From the NCBI RefSeq assembly GCF_003369915.1, contig NW_022881625.1, positions 3,348,001 through 3,412,000 of the forward strand: 64,000 nt of DNA. The letters are read 5' to 3'. This DNA is from Drosophila miranda (taxonomy: Eukaryota; Arthropoda; Insecta; Diptera; Drosophilidae). The notes beneath the pieces were generated by a model. That model was not told the DNA's origin, did no database searches, and saw only the letters and a list, made by a program, of their open reading frames with translations. The number at the start of each line of letters is the position of its first letter. Positions within the stretch are counted from its first letter, which is position 1. This document shows, piece by piece, positions 10,698-22,636 of the stretch. The position numbers and the translations under genes are program-made.

Positions 10698-13157
10698 ACG
10701 GTCACCGAGCCGAAGTCCGTTGAGCCCAAGGTCAGCACCAAGGAGGCGCAGTGCCAGTCATCGGACTGCGAGACTTCCCAGCAGGAGCCGGGCTCGCAAG
10801 TAAGCAGCCCGAAGGGCGCCCGTGTGGGGATCTTCAATGCCGAGGACTTCGTGTCGCGTGCTCAGATGAACGACAAAATCAACAACATCTTACGCTCGCC
10901 CACCAAGCCGCCCAACGGGGTGCGCCAGCGCTCCGTCTACACCAACAACCCATCGCCGGTAAGTGAAATTCCAAGCAATAACGTGAAAGTTTCTTCAATT
11001 TTCAGACATTTTGTTTTACAAAACTGCCGCATTATCGCGCTAGCAGGGTATCAACAGCGAGTTAACAGCCGCCGCAGTCTTAACAGCTCGGCAACAGCAG
11101 CATTGCCACATCACCTCATTGCCCTCACCTGTTAGTTCAGACCTTCTTATTTTCCGTCTCGCTCTTTTCCACCATTGCTCTCTTACTTTCCGACTTTAAT
11201 ATTCGAATTTTCCTTCTATATTCCCCCCCTCTTCTATTCTCTTCTAATACTATTCAAAATAGTTTGGTTAATTTCTATAAAAATCAAATGCAAATTGGGA
11301 AAAACGCACACACGTATGTAAATACATATATGTATGTATGTATGTATATGCATGCGTTAACAGAATGTCGACAGAATGTTAGCAACAGTTGCAAAGTCAT
11401 TCGATTTCTGCGCTGCTGACACTTTCTCTCGTATCTGTCGTTTTCTCTCCTGCCGGTATTCAATTATTTTCTGGCACTTTCACTTCCTCACCTCTTCATT
11501 TCCTTCCGGATCTAACTTCCGCTACTACCTCTCGTCTTCTCATCCCCCCTCCCTTAGCAAGCAAGCTTGCGTGTCGGCATGACTGGGGGGCAGCTGTCCC
11601 CACCGCATGAGCAACATCTCGCTGTCCTCCGGCACGGACTCCGTGGGCCACATGGATCGCGGCAGCAGCTCCAGTCTCGCCAGCAGCGCCACCGTTGGCA
11701 CCAACACCATCACCAGCGGCATTTCCAAGGAGGGCGCCAATTACTCCGTCGGCAGTCAGTCGGCCCGTCCATACGTCCAACTGCCGGGCATATACATTTC
11801 CAACCCTCCCCAGTACGGGCCAGGGAATATGCAGGAAATAGACTCTGGCAAAATGGCGCACAACGGCAAGGCACTCACAGGGCGCTACAATGCCCCGCCC
11901 ACCTATGGCTTCGACAACGAGCAGAACTACTGCCTGGTAAGGGGCTCCTGCATATCTGTAAATCTAGCCGATTCTATGCTCAATTTCAGAATTCCCAACA
12001 GTTGCCGTCTCCAATGCCCCCTCCACCATACGCCTTGGCACGCGTGAGCAGCACACGCAACTTGGAGCTCGAGAACCACACTCCGCCGGCATGTCCCGGC
12101 TCTGGACCCATTGCCATGACGAACGGCACCATCCAGTTGCGCCTCCGCGATGGCGTGCGGTGAGTGTAGACGCCCCCAGCCCCTTGGCTCTTCTTTAAGA
12201 CCGACCCCTAATGTTAATACCTTTCTTTGCATGGGGCAGAATTGACATGACTCTGGACAAGGCGGTGCGCGTGCTCAATCAGCGCAGCATGGTGGCAGTT
12301 GCTCTATCACGCAACTGCAGCAACTCGGCTTTGATCCACCCCAATGGACGCATCTTGCAGAGCGGCGCTAAAGTCGAAATAGTCAGCGACGACTGCATGA
12401 AAGGCAATAACTTTGTGTGAGTGGGAATGGCCCTTACCCCAACGTGGCATATTTGAATCCTTTGAATTATCTTCCCATTACAGTCGCTATGCCAAGATGT
12501 GGTACAAGGGTGTGAGCTTCACCAGCGAGGCGTGCGCTCTCATCTACCTGGTGGACACAGCCGGGACGCGCACCACAACCGACACTTTCACCGATCTGAC
12601 CAAGGACTACACCCTGGCAGTGTTCTATGAGTGAGTCCCCCCGGCCAATTGCATCGCTTCTTATTTGGCTAATTTCGATTTAATTCCCGAACTTCTCGCA
12701 GCGACTCGCGCCATGGTCCCTCTTATATGGCTGAAGCCCATGACGTGATTGCCAATTCAGCTTACACCTGTACCGAGGATGGCACTGAGATCTATGACAT
12801 AAACGGATTTCGCATCACCCAGGCAGCCGATGGCCTGGTGAAGGTCACTCGTGTGGACAACAAGTGCTTGATTCGCACCAGTCCCGGCAATGGATCGGCC
12901 ACTTTGACCACACCTGGCATCCATTGCACTGCCTCTCTGGGCAAGACCTCGCATCTGTTTGTTCGGTGAGTGTCAAACCGATGCTCTCAACCTCCCCCTC
13001 CCCCGCGCCCGTCCTCCTGCTCTGCTATCTTCCGTTCTGTTCTGTCCTTTGTAGTCGCAATGAGAAGCGCATGCACTTCGATGGATCCTATTTCATTGTA
13101 CGCAACGCCGGACACTCCGCCGGCTTCAATGAGAACAACCTGCTCATTGTCTACTGA
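10698..13157 (+). pseudogene. Unrecognised multi-exon gene, copy 2 (start lost, frameshifted)
   Basis: Seven exons: 10698-10958, 11558-11936, 11990-12159, 12240-12416, 12484-12630, 12702-12965 and 13055-13157 (TGA). Two lesions are visible. The codon matching the copy-1 ATG is ACG (10698-10700); the next in-frame ATG lies about 56 codons downstream. Exon 2 has six Gs at 11586-11591 where copy 1 has five, and the exon sum is 1501 nt, one more than 500 codons. Removing that extra base and using this copy's TCCCCACCGC gives an open phase-0 path across exon 2, so I infer an ancestral 499-aa protein. The segment missing from copy 1 is present here: a Pro/Tyr-rich stretch with PSPMPPPPYA, and the 53-bp intron 11937-11989. 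The conserved C-terminal exons are intact and nearly identical to copy 1. I do not recognise the family. Confidence 0.75.
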
Positions 13158-16100
13158 GCGGCGTTCGTAGTCCGGAGATAGAAACGGCGCAGTGGTAGCC
13201 CATCCCACAAGCACACACTCACACATGTCAACACATTTCACCTGGAACACATACATAGACACCTACAGCAGCACACTTGAGGGACCTTGACGTGGAGAGA
13301 AGGATTCAGTTAGGATCCCGGAATTTAGGAATATCAAAATAAATTTGGGAAATAAGTTAGAAAGCAAATATGTTCGTACAAAAACCAGCACCACACCACA
13401 CCACACACACACACCTCAGCGAAGGAACTCAGCCCAGCCCTATCTGGGTTCCGATTGCTCGACATGGGCGCAACACAACCACACCACCAACCCCCAGGGA
13501 ATACTAGTTGTCTTTCGTTTACCATTGCCTACATATATATCATGCCGTATATATGCGTGTATTACTAGTTGTTATTGCAAATCGGGAGCGCTTTCCTGCT
13601 TCCCCAAATCAGTTGGCCAAATCAGACCGATCTCAAGCTGAAGCGGAACCAATCAGAGCCGAATCGCATCGAACAGGGCCGTGCCAGCGTTTGGTGTTCA
13701 AAAAAAGAAACATCGTTTTTCTACTCGTTTCCATTTCGGCTTTTTCAGTTCTTCTAAATTGTTTCTTTTACGCAGTTCAGTATGCAGTGCAGTATTCAAC
13801 AATTAAAGTAGATCAGAGGACTAGTTCTCTTGAGCGTTACGTTTAGGCAACGTAACGCCAGTGCCGATACATTATTTCTAAGCTACCAGTTCTTTCAATG
13901 CAATCCAAAATTGTTCATCCACACCCGTAGCATACAGACACTCGAACACGTAACCCATAATCACACACCGCACACTCTTTACAAGAGGCAAAAGAAAGTG
14001 AATTATTTGCAAGAGGCACAGCGCCAGCCACATTTAAAACAGCCACAGGACACACATGAAAGATAGAACAGATCCTGTGAAAGGTAGAAAGAGAGTTTAT
14101 TAAATTAACCCCAATTGTAATTTGATTAAAAGACACTTGTCCTGTGAGGAGGACAATGAAAGAAAACCCCATACAAACACAAAACATAGGCTTAATATAT
14201 ACATAAATACGATGGGATGTCCAATTATAATACAAAGTTAAGCCCAGTGTGAAAAACCGGGATTAGCCTTACGTCAATCTCCAACACCTAAATTTTCTAT
14301 CATGTAAAGAGAAATTCATGTGCCCCAAAATCAATACTATGGAAGTATAATAAATTTAAAATGCAATCTGTTCATTCAATATATTAATTTATTCCTCCAA
14401 AAGAATGGTGGAGCAATGGAGCTCGTTTCGTTTCCTACCCTCCATCCTTTGCTAATTTCTTGGTGGAAAGAAAATGTCGACTGCCTCCTGCCGCGTGCCT
14501 TTATGTGTTCGAGTATTTATGTACCTTCTGTCATACATGGCCGGGGGTATCGTAAATTTACAACAAAATTGTTTTATGGCCCCACTCCATGGGCCCTCCT
14601 GGCCCCCTCAGGCGGAGCTTGGCGTTTACGCCGTCACCTGAAGTGCCATCAGGAGTTGGACAATTTCAGGCCCTAGACGACAGTTTGGTTCGGTTTCCCA
14701 TCTTTAAGAGCACTTGGAATTTAATCATTTAAATTTTTGTGAGGATTTCCAAGAAAATAAATTTGAATATCTGCCGCTATAGAGTTTATATTTAAATCCG
14801 ATTTAATGTAAAAGCGGATTACGCTCTTCCATTTTGAAGGGACTTCGGATAAGCCCTATCTTCGGAGACATCGGGATATGGAAGACCTTTTTGAGCTCCA
14901 AAAACCAAGCTTCGCGGGGATACAAATATTTCGTTGAATTTTTAATCGCACATTTACGACACAGCTGTTTTTATTTTATCGTAGCGTGAAAACCCTGGGC
15001 GGCCAGTGTGTACACTCTTTTGGACTACAATATTGTTTGTCTTGCTGTTGACAGCGGTAAATTAGGCAAATGGAAGGAAAAATACATTGATATTTAATTA
15101 GTAAAATGTCTTGAGCCTTGTCGTTACCTGCAAACAAATCCAAATGCACAGGGATATCGGATCGACTGTCATGCAGACTAAAGTTTCCAACAAACTTAAC
15201 CTGGAGCTGGAGGTGGAGGTAGGCACGCGGCGCGGATGCTACAGCGCTGGCTGTGGCTGTTGATAAAGATTATTGGATAATGTCTTGGCGGAACTATCTG
15301 CCACGTCTGTCTCTGTCATAAGAAGAAAGTTGTTCCATGGTTAGAGATACACAAAGAGAGAGAAAGAGAGATGCATACGGAAAGTGTGTGAAAGCGTGGA
15401 GCAGTGAGAGCGGGTGCGGAAGCCACAGCGTGGATACAGAAGCAGCGGTAAGTACAAATAGCCCAACCAGGGAAGGATCAAAATATTGATGTCTGGAATG
15501 GCTTTATTCAAGTGTGAGAGCCTAACTGGGACTCGTGCGAGCAAAGGACCGACCCCACATATGTATCTGTGGCATATTCAATGCTCACGCTTGTGTGACT
15601 GCGCCCCTGCGAGTCCTTGTCTGCATCCATTTGCCGCTCGCACACGTGTGCCCAACATCAAAAGCTTTTCACACTTTATTGGGCGTAAAATTAAATCAGA
15701 ATTGATTAGAACTCTTGAATGACAACAGCCGTGGCCGTGTTGCTGATGTCAATGGCATCAGAGAGAGCCGCATCCTGCCAGCATCCAAGCCCCCAAGCCC
15801 CCCCACTGGCATTCTAAGCATAAGCAAACTTTTTGGTTTCGATTTTCCCCAGCTGACGCATGGCACGGCAAGGCACGGCACGTCGGTGACTTCGGCCACG
15901 TTCCTGCCGCTTCTCGGGGCTCTTACCACTTCCGAAGCCGGAAGTTCCTGCTGCTGCTGCTGGGAACTTCCCTGGGGAGGCTCCCCCGCAACCCTGTTTT
16001 TCATCGGATAGTTTATGAAATTCAATTTCGCCCAAAAATGGGGAATGGAATGGAAAAAGGCCGGGCATCAATTTTCCTGCATTATCGTTTAATGAGCCGA

Positions 16101-17592
16101 CAATTATGCGAGGCCCCTCTGCTTCGGCACCATGCACGTCAATAGATATTCAATTAACTTGAATTCACAGCCATAACTCTCCGAACGAGTTCATTCCACA
16201 TGAATTTGGCCAGGGCATAGGGCAAGTCAACTCGATTTCCGGCTATTAAGACATGGCTGAATTTCAGACGTGGAATGCAACGCCATGGAGTGCCGAGTCC
16301 AGGCAGGATAATTACATTTTAACCGGGTGATTCGAGCGGAGAGGAGAGTCGACAGCAACGTCAACGGTAATGGATAAATGCACATCTTCCGCCGCCCTGG
16401 GGGTCCTGGGAGCCGTCCTGGGGCACGGCACATTTAATGGGAAATGAATGGCAATGTTGGAGGTAGAAAATTATGAAAACGTTCCCAGGGGTAAGTTGTA
16501 CGAAAACCAGCACGAAGTGCCCTCCATAATCTTCCACTTAAAGTTGATAAAAAATGTAAACGACTTTCATTTCGCCCGGGAGCGATACCTCTGACGAGGA
16601 CTTCAAAGGACAGCTGGAAGACCCAGGACAAACTCGAGGCGAAAGTGAGTAGCTCATTGAATTGGATGGATTGTCATCCCAGTCTCCACTCCCAGCCTCC
16701 ACCTGAGTAGAGCAGGCAGGTCAAAGTGCGGCAGCCTTGGAGGATAAAGAATGGACCCCTTTTCTGACATTTGGTGATGTTATGCGATGCAGCAAGAGGG
16801 AATTCCTACACCGATTGGGGCAAAACTTGGGCTAGGTACAGCTGGCAAGGCCGATAGCTTGATCCGATTCATAAATAATATACAGCTAAGAGTACTATAT
16901 GTTTGGATTCATTGGGAATATTTGCGTGGTGATGTCTAATGCAATTTGCGTAATTGAAACCCACTCGAAAGCAATTAAATTTCCAGTGGTTGGACCACTC
17001 TCCGGCAATGAGATTCGTTGGAGTAATTGCAATCGAGATTCCCAACTCATCTTCAGGTAAAACAATCCATAATGGAGCAGAAGTTTTGTTCGCACTAGGC
17101 ATTTATCAAGTTTGAAGTTTTAATTTGCTTTCGCCCCAACAAAAACAACTACAGAATACAGAATAACAAAAGTGTCAACACGATTATAATTGAGTTTAAT
17201 TAAGCCGCAAAGTAAAGCCTCTCAGCACTCTTGTCTGTGGACCGACCAACAGAAATTTAAAATATTTGCGCTAATCCACTTGGCAACGGCCTAACAGAAA
17301 TGAACAGCTGGTGCCAGTCCAGGCCTCTTCAATGGGCCAACTTTCGGATAAAAGAGGTACGTGCCAAAGGCTTCAAATACTCGTATTTGCTGGGGCCAAA
17401 GTACGTACAATAAACTCGAAGCAATCCGAAGAGCAAAGTTGCGATCTGGAAATTTATGGATGGCGAAGGCCAAAATGTTTTGCTGTAGGCCCAGGCCCAG
17501 GCTGAACCCATTTGTTGGCCCAGCTCTGAAAATGTCACATGCTCCTCACACCCACAGCTACACCCACACCCTGTGTGGTCTGGGTCTTGGTC
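13158..17592. other. Non-coding downstream part of duplication unit 2
   Basis: Counterpart of 3930-8460. It carries a CA microsatellite (about 13393-13412) and a TGGGTC short repeat at its right end (17578-17606). No gene is supportable. Confidence 0.5.
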
Positions 17593-18628
17593 TGGGTCTG
17601 GGTCTGGCCATTGTCTGTCATTGATGCCAGTTGGTGTCGGTACAGGTTTTCAAAGGATGCTATTCCCGACTTAATTAAGTTGATGCCACCGTGTTGTACG
17701 AAATCTCTTCGATGCGCTGCGCTAAAGCTGAAAGTCTCATTATTTCCCATTTAAAGTCATTACCACGTTATCTGCAGCCTTCAATTGAAGTGGGTTCTCG
17801 TTCTCCTGCAACTTCCAGCAGCCACCGTCGCCCAGTCCCCATTTTTCAGTTAACGATTTCATTTCAATTGACAATTTAATTAAGTCTTATGGTAAAATGT
17901 TGTCAAGCAATTATCATGCTTATGTAGCTCTTAATTTTCCGTATTTTTCGCGCTCCCCCAACCTTGGTAAGGCCATTTTCCTGGCCAGAGGTGTATGTAA
18001 ATCGAATTTCAAACGAGGCGAAGGCCAAAAAGCGCTGCATACGTGTTGTGTACCCTATTGTGGAGCGAAAAAATTAGTATATACATACATACATATGTAT
18101 ATGTGGAAGTCCAATGCCACAGGTTTTGTATGATAAAAAGCTGACCAATCCAGTTTGTATCTCCTCTTCGTTCAGCTACTGTAGCAATCAGGATTTGGTT
18201 TTAAATAACTTTATGCAACGCGTAGGAGATTAAAGACTAGATGTAGACTAGCTCCAATCCAATTATTATCTCCTTTTCGATTCCGGGGACTCCCGCTAAT
18301 GCTGAAAGCAGGATGTGGAAATCGCTAGCCAGTCGTTGGAAATTTGATTTAGAAAAAGGAAAAAGGTCGCCGGATGCGTTTTGCAATTGCGTTATGTGCC
18401 ATAAAATGCAGTTTGAGCAGGGATTTTTTCATTTCCTGACCTGCAACGTCAGATATAAATTCATTGAGCAAGAAGTCAGGAAAAATTCATCACCCACATC
18501 CGCTGTTCCCGGCAGTGGAAATGTATTGCTTCTAAAATGTAGTTATGTTTCGCGAGACCTCCTAAAGAATGCTTTAAGAAACCTATCACCTAGCGACGGA
18601 TTCTTAGAAAACTCTCTCTATAGCTTTT
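17593..18628. other. Spacer between duplication unit 2 and the transposon nest
   Basis: No recognisable gene. A TACATACATA microsatellite lies at about 18080-18100. An ATG-started frame at 18313 (117 codons) runs into the DINE terminus for its stop and has no known motif, so I treat it as chance. Confidence 0.45.
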
Positions 18629-18880
18629 TATACCCGATACTCAAAATGAGTATTGGGGTATATTAGATTTGTGGTGAAAATGGATGTGTGTAACGTCCAG
18701 AAGGAATCGTTTCCGACCCCATAAAGTATATATATTCTTGATCAGCATCAATAGCCGAGTCGATTGAGCTCTTTCTGTCTGTCCGTCTGTCCGTCCGTCC
18801 GTCCGTCCGTCCGTCCGTCCGTCTGTCCGTCTGTCCGTCCCTATTAGCGCCTAGTGCTCAAAGACTATAAGCGCTAGAGC
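18629..18880 (+). mobile_element. DINE-1/INE-1-like element, 5' part of split outer copy
   Basis: It starts TATACCCGATACTCAAAATGAG, with an internal CTCAAAATGAG palindrome, followed by the family's TATATATATTCTTGATCAGC block and a GTCC/GTCT minisatellite (about 18777-18840). It ends abruptly at AGCGCTAGAGCA where retroelement sequence begins. The matching 3' part is at 29285-29892. About 250 bp of the internal sequence, judged from the complete copy at 20577-21730, is missing between the two parts. DINE-1 elements are non-autonomous and related to Helentrons. Confidence 0.85.
18777..18840. repeat. GTCC/GTCT minisatellite of DINE element
   Basis: Tandem tetranucleotides GTCC and GTCT, the characteristic internal array of the family. 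Similar arrays are at about 20719-20788 (plus) and 27739-27825 (reverse complement). Confidence 0.9.
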
Positions 18881-20576
18881 AAGTCAATCTGACCCAAGAG
18901 AGTTTGGGAGTCAACAGTCCCAAGAAGGAGCTTGTGCACGAACATTACGCCATTGCATATTCTGCGATGGTGCAACGACGGCAGGTCAATAAGATTTAGC
19001 CTAGACCGGTAGGGTGGCAAGATTCTACCCGAGTCCCAGTTAAAGTTTCGAAGGGAAAAAATTAAAAATTGCTTTTGCACGTATTCAATAACAGCCTGCT
19101 GCTCTTTATACTGCGGGCTCCATACACAAGAACAATACTCCAATATAGGACGTACTAACGAGATGTACAGTTGTTTCGTAACGTACGGGTCGTCAAACTC
19201 CTTGGACCAACGCTTGATGAACGCTAAAACACCCTTAGCTTTATTTACAGTTGCAGCTATATGGGTGTTGAAACACATCTTATGATCAAAAAGGACTCCG
19301 AGGTCATTTGAACTCGAAATTCGCTCAAGGACATGATTTCCTAGAACATATGAGACAAAATGAGGAGCGCGACGGTAAAATGTCATAAGTTTGCATTTGG
19401 AAAGGTTCAGAAAAAGAAGATTAGTTGAACACCACAATAGTAGTTCACTTAGATCAAGTTGAAGGCGTGTTTGCAAATACCAATCAGAGTAAGAAAGACA
19501 GATTTTGACATCATCAGCATACATTAGTGTAGTAGAGTATGTTATAACTTGAGGAAGGTCGTTCACAAATAAAATAAACAGAAGCGGGCCCAGATGACTT
19601 CCCTGTGGCACACCTGAAGTAACATTAACAGTATTTGACAACACGTTAGAAAACAAAACACGTTGAGTACGGTTAGAGAGATAGGACAAAATCCAATCTA
19701 GAAGATTCGTTGGGAACCCTAATAAAGAGAGCTTTTGAATAAGCAGAGCATGGTTCACAGAATCGAATGCCTTGCTGAAGTCCGTAAAAACTACATCCGT
19801 CTGCAAACCAATTTGAAAATCACGGTGGATTAGGTTAGAAAACTCAAGAAGGTTAGTCGATGTTGAACGATGTCTGAAAAAACCGTGTTGCGACGGAGAT
19901 ATCAAGCTGCAACAAAGATGTTGCAGTTGCTGGGTGTCCAGGAACTCAAAAAGCTTCGGGATGGCGGAAAGCTTTGCGATACCACGATAGTTTTCAATGT
20001 TTGATCTTGAACCTTTTTTGTGAAGCGGAATGATGTAGGACTCATTCCAAATTACTGGGAGACAAGACTGTTCCAAGGAGAGGTTGAAGAGAAAGGTCAA
20101 GGGTTTGCAAAGGGACTGGGCACAGTGTTTTAAGATGCAACTTGGTACCTTATCTGGACCCGCAGAAAACGATATGTCCATAGATGACAAACCTTCCAGA
20201 ACAACGCTTTCCTCGAAAAAGGGCAGAAAAATGCTGTTAGCTTGAGGTAGCTGGTACGGATACGGAGTGGATGCGTTGTAAATATGAGACGAGTACGTTG
20301 TTTGGAAAAAGTTAGCGAATAAATTTGCAATACCAACAGCAGAAGCTTCTGTTTTGTTCTGGTAATGAAGGGACGGAGGAAAAACGTTAGACTTGCGCTT
20401 AGAGTTAACGAACGAATAGAATATTTTAGGATCACTACGAAAGTTACTACTACGTTGTGAAAGGTAATGATTATAACACTGACAATTGACGGCAAGGAAC
20501 AGAGAGCGAGCGGAGGAGTATAGAGCTAAGGTCAACGTGGAGCCCGACTTCTGGTACTTTTTATAGGATTTATTAT
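18881..20576 (-). pseudogene. Non-LTR retroelement ORF2, reverse transcriptase part
   Basis: On the minus strand a continuous frame of about 565 codons encodes the linker and reverse transcriptase of a CR1/Jockey-type element. Visible motifs: NYRGIAKLSAIPKLFE, TDFSKAFDSVNH, SGVPQGSHLGPLLF and MYADD, then the thumb and C-terminal region with FIKRWSKEFDDPY. The reading frame is intact through the catalytic YADD. It begins in DINE sequence at 20577 and is cut at 18881 before the normal C-terminus, judged from the relative at 38936-39631. The upstream parts of the same ORF2 lie at 21731-21855, 26789-26816 and 27967-28746. Confidence 0.85.
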
Positions 20577-20719
20577 TATACCCGATACTCAAAATGAGTA
20601 TTGGGGTATTTTAGATTTGTGGTAAAAGTGGATGTGTGTAACGTCCAGAAGGAATCGTTTCCGACCCCATAAAGTATATATATTCTTGATCAGCATCAAT
20701 AGCCGAGTCGATTGGGCCC

Positions 20720-20758
<39 letters not shown>

Positions 20759-21730
20759 CCGTCTGTCCGTCCGTCCGTCTGTCCGTCCCCTTCAGCGCCT
20801 AGTGCTCAACGACTATAAGAGCTAGAGCAACGATGATTTGTATCCAGACTTCTGTGATATGTCACTGCTACAAAAATATTTCAAAACTTCGCCCCGCCCA
20901 CTTCCGCCCCCACAAAGGACGAAAATCTGTGGCATCCACAATTTTAAGGATATGAGAAAACCAAAAACGTAGAATTGTAGAGAATGACCATATCTGTAAG
21001 ACTGCGGAAGCTGAATTGGATCGTATTATTATTATTGCCAGCATCAAGAAAACAATTTCATTTTTTCTCGCCCTGTCTCTCTCTAACACACACGTAGCAT
21101 AGGCGGCTTTGCTTAGAGTAAAACATTAGCGCCTAGATCTCAGAGACTATAAAAGCTAGAGCAACCAAATTTGGTATCCACACTCCTAATATATCGGACC
21201 GAGACGAGTTTGTTTCAAAATTTCGCCACACCCCCTTCCGCCCTCGCAAAGGACGAAAATCTGGGGATATTCAAAAATCTCAGAGACTATTAAGGCTAGA
21301 GTAACCAAATTTGGGATCCGCACTTCTGTTAGATCTTAGGACTATATGAACCGCTACTATAAAACGTGTATCTCAAAATTTCGCCCCACCCCCTTCCGCC
21401 CACACAAAGGACGAAAATCTGTTGCATCCACAATATTGCACATTCGAGAAAACTAAAAACGCAGAATCATAGATAATGACCATATCTATCAGATTAATGA
21501 ATCTGGATCAGATCAGATCATTTTTATAGCCAATAGGAACAAATCAATTTGCAGTGGCTACGCAGCCCCCGACGTCACGCTCAGACTGATTTTCTGTCTC
21601 TCTCGCACGCACTCTTTGTCGTGTCGTTCAATATTAGCGGCGTCTGCCGGAGGAGAGCCATACTGACTAAGTATCGGGTATAACTGTAGAGTTGCGGTCT
21701 TCGCAGCAACTCACAACGTTCCCCCTCGTT
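20577..21730 (+). mobile_element. DINE-1-like element, complete forward copy
   Basis: It runs from TATACCCGATACTC to the 3' terminal block GTAGAGTTGCGG...GCAGCAACTCACAACGTTCCCCCTCG. The terminal block can fold into a hairpin, as in Helitron/Helentron ends. It is inserted in the retroelement ORF2 between the linker (21731-21855) and the reverse transcriptase part (18881-20576), whose frames continue on both sides. Internal repeats ending GAGACTATAAAAGCTAGAG occur several times. No protein is encoded. Confidence 0.85.
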
Positions 21731-21855
21731 TTTTAAGTATGACAAATACTTGGAGAGCCAGGGAGGCTTGGACGATACAGGTACAGTGATATCTGGAACA
21801 AACGTATTAAGGGCGGAGTAAATAGAACTATAAAACGAGTTAACAGTTGCATCTA
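21731..21855 (-). pseudogene. Non-LTR ORF2 fragment, endonuclease-RT linker
   Basis: Read on the minus strand, this 125-bp piece encodes a linker segment (including SFYSSIYSALNTFVPD and KPPWLSKYLSYL) that matches the second element at about 32030-32140. It joins the reverse transcriptase part at 20576 once the DINE is removed, and 26789-26816 once the LTR element is removed. Confidence 0.75.
21852..21855. repeat. Target-site duplication TCTA, left
   Basis: TCTA abuts the 5' LTR here and recurs at 26789-26792 after the 3' LTR, as expected for a gypsy-type integrase. Because of local identity the duplication could be read as 5 bp if the LTR ends one base earlier. Confidence 0.7.
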
Positions 21856-22142
21856 TGTAAAGGACAGTGTATCAAGCAGTTAGCACTATCCCATCTAAAT
21901 TAACATTTGAACTTAAGATACCATCGATAAGACCTAACCGATATAACCAGACTTAACCGATGTTTAAAAGACCTAACCGATAAGGGGTTATCGATACGGG
22001 AGTCGGTTGTTGGAAGTAGAAGCAGAAAGTTGAACAAAAAGTCGGAAGACCAGACTCATTAATTGCACATCTTAAATCACACACTTTGTACTCTTTTTCG
22101 AAAAACACTATTAATAAACGATACATTATTATTAATCTTACA
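21856..22142 (+). repeat. 5' LTR of copy 1
   Basis: 287 bp. It holds three near-repeats of an ACCTAACCGAT/ACTTAACCGAT motif, a TATCGATA site, and an AATAAA-type signal near its right end. It differs from the 3' LTR at about three sites (for example CCATCGAT against CCGTCGAT). Confidence 0.93.
21989..21996. promoter_or_regulatory. TATCGATA (DRE-like) motif in LTR
   Basis: TATCGATA is the known DREF-binding DRE core of Drosophila promoters. The exact 8-mer is present here and in the other LTRs of this family. Whether it drives transcription of the element is an inference. Confidence 0.4.
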
Positions 22143-22144
22143 TT

Positions 22145-22158
22145 TGGGGGCTCGTCCG
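22145..22158 (+). other. Primer binding site, tRNA-Pro-like
   Basis: TGGGGGCTCGTCCG, two bases after the 5' LTR, matches the first 14 bases of the known tRNA-Pro primer binding site. Copy 2 has one substitution here (TGTGGGCTCGTCCG). Confidence 0.7.
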
Positions 22159-22636
22159 CGTCGAATACAGAGCTCGGAGTGTGTGAAAAAGAAAAACAGA
22201 AGAAAGCAGAAGCTGATGCAAGAAGAGGATTGTTGAAAAGTTGTTAAAGTTGTTGTTTGTAGCTACATAAAGTTGTAAAGTTGTTGTTGGTGGCTATAAA
22301 CATTAAGTTGAACAATCCAAATTCTGTGAGCCTAACAGTAGACACGGAGTTTAATAAAAGATCGGTCGTTTAATTCGGTTGGAAAATTGTGAAATTCATT
22401 GTCGCGCCGCAGCGTCGCCTTGTCCGTGCGCAGTACGTACGCAAGCAGAAAAAACACGCACAGACACGTTGTGTGTGATACACACTTATAAACAGAAAAG
22501 ACAAGCACTCGTCGGGTACACAGACACAAGTCGAAAAGAGCCGCAAAATGATGTAAACACCGCCGCCGTTGCACTGGAAAGAGAGAGAGAGAAGGAAGAA
22601 GCTGTACCAGAAACGTCGCGCCCGAGTGCAAACGAG

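Larger units (their letters stand above)
10237..17592. repeat. Tandem duplication, unit 2
   Basis: Second copy of 1343-8460, direct orientation, offset about 8.9-9.1 kb. It keeps the fuller gene structure (seven exons) and a 47-bp segment (14972-15018) missing from unit 1, while lacking the about 120-bp A-rich block at 4555-4686. The mixture of private indels shows that neither unit is simply the parent of the other in its present form. Confidence 0.9.

Noticed and set aside
18313..18666. 117-codon ATG frame
   Set aside because: Ends inside the DINE terminus and has no recognisable domain.
18777..18840. CRISPR-like array
   Set aside because: It is the GTCC/GTCT minisatellite of DINE elements in an animal genome, without spacers.
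22379..22636. Upstream extension of the LTR gag-pol frame
   Set aside because: The frame is open but has no ATG before 22637; it begins only at TTG. I start the protein at 22637.
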